Of a stretch of DNA of 15,477 bases, positions 14,921-15,477 are shown piece by piece. This DNA comes from an uncultured Christensenella sp. (GTDB lineage: Bacteria > Bacillota > Clostridia > Christensenellales > DTU072): the NCBI GenBank assembly GCA_905210905.1, contig CAJLYQ010000050.1:1-15477 (forward strand), written 5' to 3'. The position numbers were made by a program, and so were the translations under genes. Position 1 is the stretch's first letter. Each line of letters starts with the position of its first letter. The notes below the pieces were generated by a model that ran no database searches, had not been told where the DNA came from, and worked only from the letters and a program-made list of their open reading frames with translations.

Positions 14921-14962
14921 AAACTCGTTTGAACCCTTGAGGTTCAAGCGAGTTTTCCTTTT
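14921..14962 (+). terminator. Intrinsic terminator of tRNA-Ser
   Basis: A 15-bp stem, 14921-14935 with 14941-14955 (one G-T wobble), closes a 5-nt loop CTTGA and runs into a T-rich tail (14952-14962). It begins four bases after the CCA end. The same DNA is also read, on the other strand, as the tail of the recombinase frame. Confidence 0.9.
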
Positions 14963-15150
14963 GTACGATGGGGCTGTTGTTTCCCGTTGCGTTTAGGCAG
15001 TTGTTTGTTACGATTTTGCAGTTGCTCGCTATGTCGTTAAGTTGCGAAATAAGTTCTTCCGTGTCTTTCCTCTTAATTACCGTCGGGTGATTATCGTCGG
15101 TGTTGTAAAAGATTAAAATTTTGTCGTCATACAAAATAACACGGTTTATG

Positions 15151-15176
15151 AACGAGTTGAAAAACTCGTTTTTTTT
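15151..15176. repeat. Perfect hairpin with adjacent T8/A8 run inside the recombinase frame
   Basis: AACGAGTT (15151-15158) and AACTCGTT (15163-15170) form an 8-bp stem with a GAAA loop. Eight Ts at 15169-15176 overlap its end. On the plus strand it looks like an intrinsic terminator. On the minus strand it is an A8 run followed at once by a hairpin, exactly where the recombinase frame breaks. Confidence 0.5.
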
Positions 15177-15477
15177 CTTGCCCGTTTTCATACTTTTTAC
15201 GGGCAAAATAGGTTAAAAACGCTTTTACTTTGTCCACTTCGAGCGGTTTTATCTGCCGAGCCTTTTCAAGCGAAATTTTGCTCTCTAATTCCTCTTTTTG
15301 CGTTTCGAGAGAAATCAGTCGTTCTTTGGTGGATTTAGTCACTATGCCTTGTTCTATGGCGGCAAGCAGTGCATTTATCGCTTTTTCTTTAGATTTCAAC
15401 TCGTTTTCGAGATTTTCAAGCGTTGCGGTCTTTGTTATCTCCGAATTGAATTTTGAAACGACCTGTTCGGCAACGGT

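Larger units (their letters stand above)
14715..15477 (-). pseudogene. Large serine recombinase, C-terminal part, frameshifted and cut by the window edge
   Basis: Reading leftward from the window edge, an open frame encodes a coiled-coil rich in Glu, Lys and Leu, including LLAAIEQGIVTKSTKERL and LISLETQKEELESKI. A second frame then gives FFNSFINRVILYDDKILIFYN. Together these are the coiled-coil and the (F/L)xxFVNxVxxYDDK end of clostridial large serine recombinases (site-specific integrases of phages and transposons). The two parts are joined only if one base is removed from the A8 run at 15169-15176, so the gene as read is frameshifted. The catalytic N-terminal domain lies beyond the right edge. 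The family-like part ends near 14970; the frame stays open through the tRNA terminator and antisense through tRNA-Ser to TGA at 14715-14717, and that tail is not expected to be native. A sequencing error in the homopolymer could explain the break. Confidence 0.8.

Noticed and set aside
14715..14936. The antisense frame over tRNA-Ser as part of a real protein
   Set aside because: The peptide matches what any serine tRNA gives when translated on the opposite strand; it is a known kind of artefact.
14922..15405. AACTCGTT occurring at 14922, 15163 and 15398 as possible attachment-site repeats
   Set aside because: Eight bases is too short, the copies sit in hairpins or low-complexity coding sequence, and flanks do not match.

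Overview
The window looks like chromosomal DNA from a member of the Bacillota, most likely an uncultured member of the Clostridia. The reasons are strong AGGAGG-type ribosome binding sites in front of nearly every gene, clean TTGACA/TATAAT promoters, stem-plus-T-run terminators, a YtxC-like gene, an ECF transporter S component and the end of a clostridial-type large serine recombinase. The exact lineage cannot be read from the sequence.

Left part, all on the plus strand: a YtxC-like hypothetical gene (58-738) ends at tandem terminator-like hairpins. A strong promoter inside the second hairpin then starts a transcription unit of four genes. These are the two subunits of a type IIA topoisomerase (909-2885 and 2891-5374), a predicted lipoprotein with a degenerate alpha/beta-hydrolase-like region and an SdrD-B-like calcium-binding motif (5404-7347), and a RimK-type ATP-grasp ligase that overlaps the lipoprotein gene by ATGA (7344-8177). 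The unit ends at a good intrinsic terminator (8232-8263). The topoisomerase A subunit lacks a recognisable GyrA box, so the pair is more like topoisomerase IV or a second gyrase paralogue than the main gyrase.

Middle part, all on the minus strand: a compact leucine operon runs from a near-consensus promoter at 13441-13470 in the order leuA-leuC-leuD-leuB, followed by an ECF transporter S component. Genes abut or overlap, and three of the ribosome binding sites lie in or touch the end of the preceding gene. The predicted 5' leader is only about 30 nt, which leaves no room for a T-box or a leader-peptide attenuator.

Right part: divergent from the leucine operon is a glycerate-kinase homologue (13539-14612) in which almost all family signature motifs are eroded. 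After it comes a tRNA-Ser(GGA) with its own promoter and terminator. Facing the tRNA is the 3' end of a large serine recombinase gene that runs off the right edge. It is broken by a one-base frameshift in an A8 tract, and its reading frame continues antisense straight through the tRNA. This marks the edge of an old mobile element beyond the window.

No CRISPR array, complete insertion sequence or rRNA was seen. No gene-free stretch exceeds 300 bases; the longest, 14613-14824, holds the tRNA promoter.
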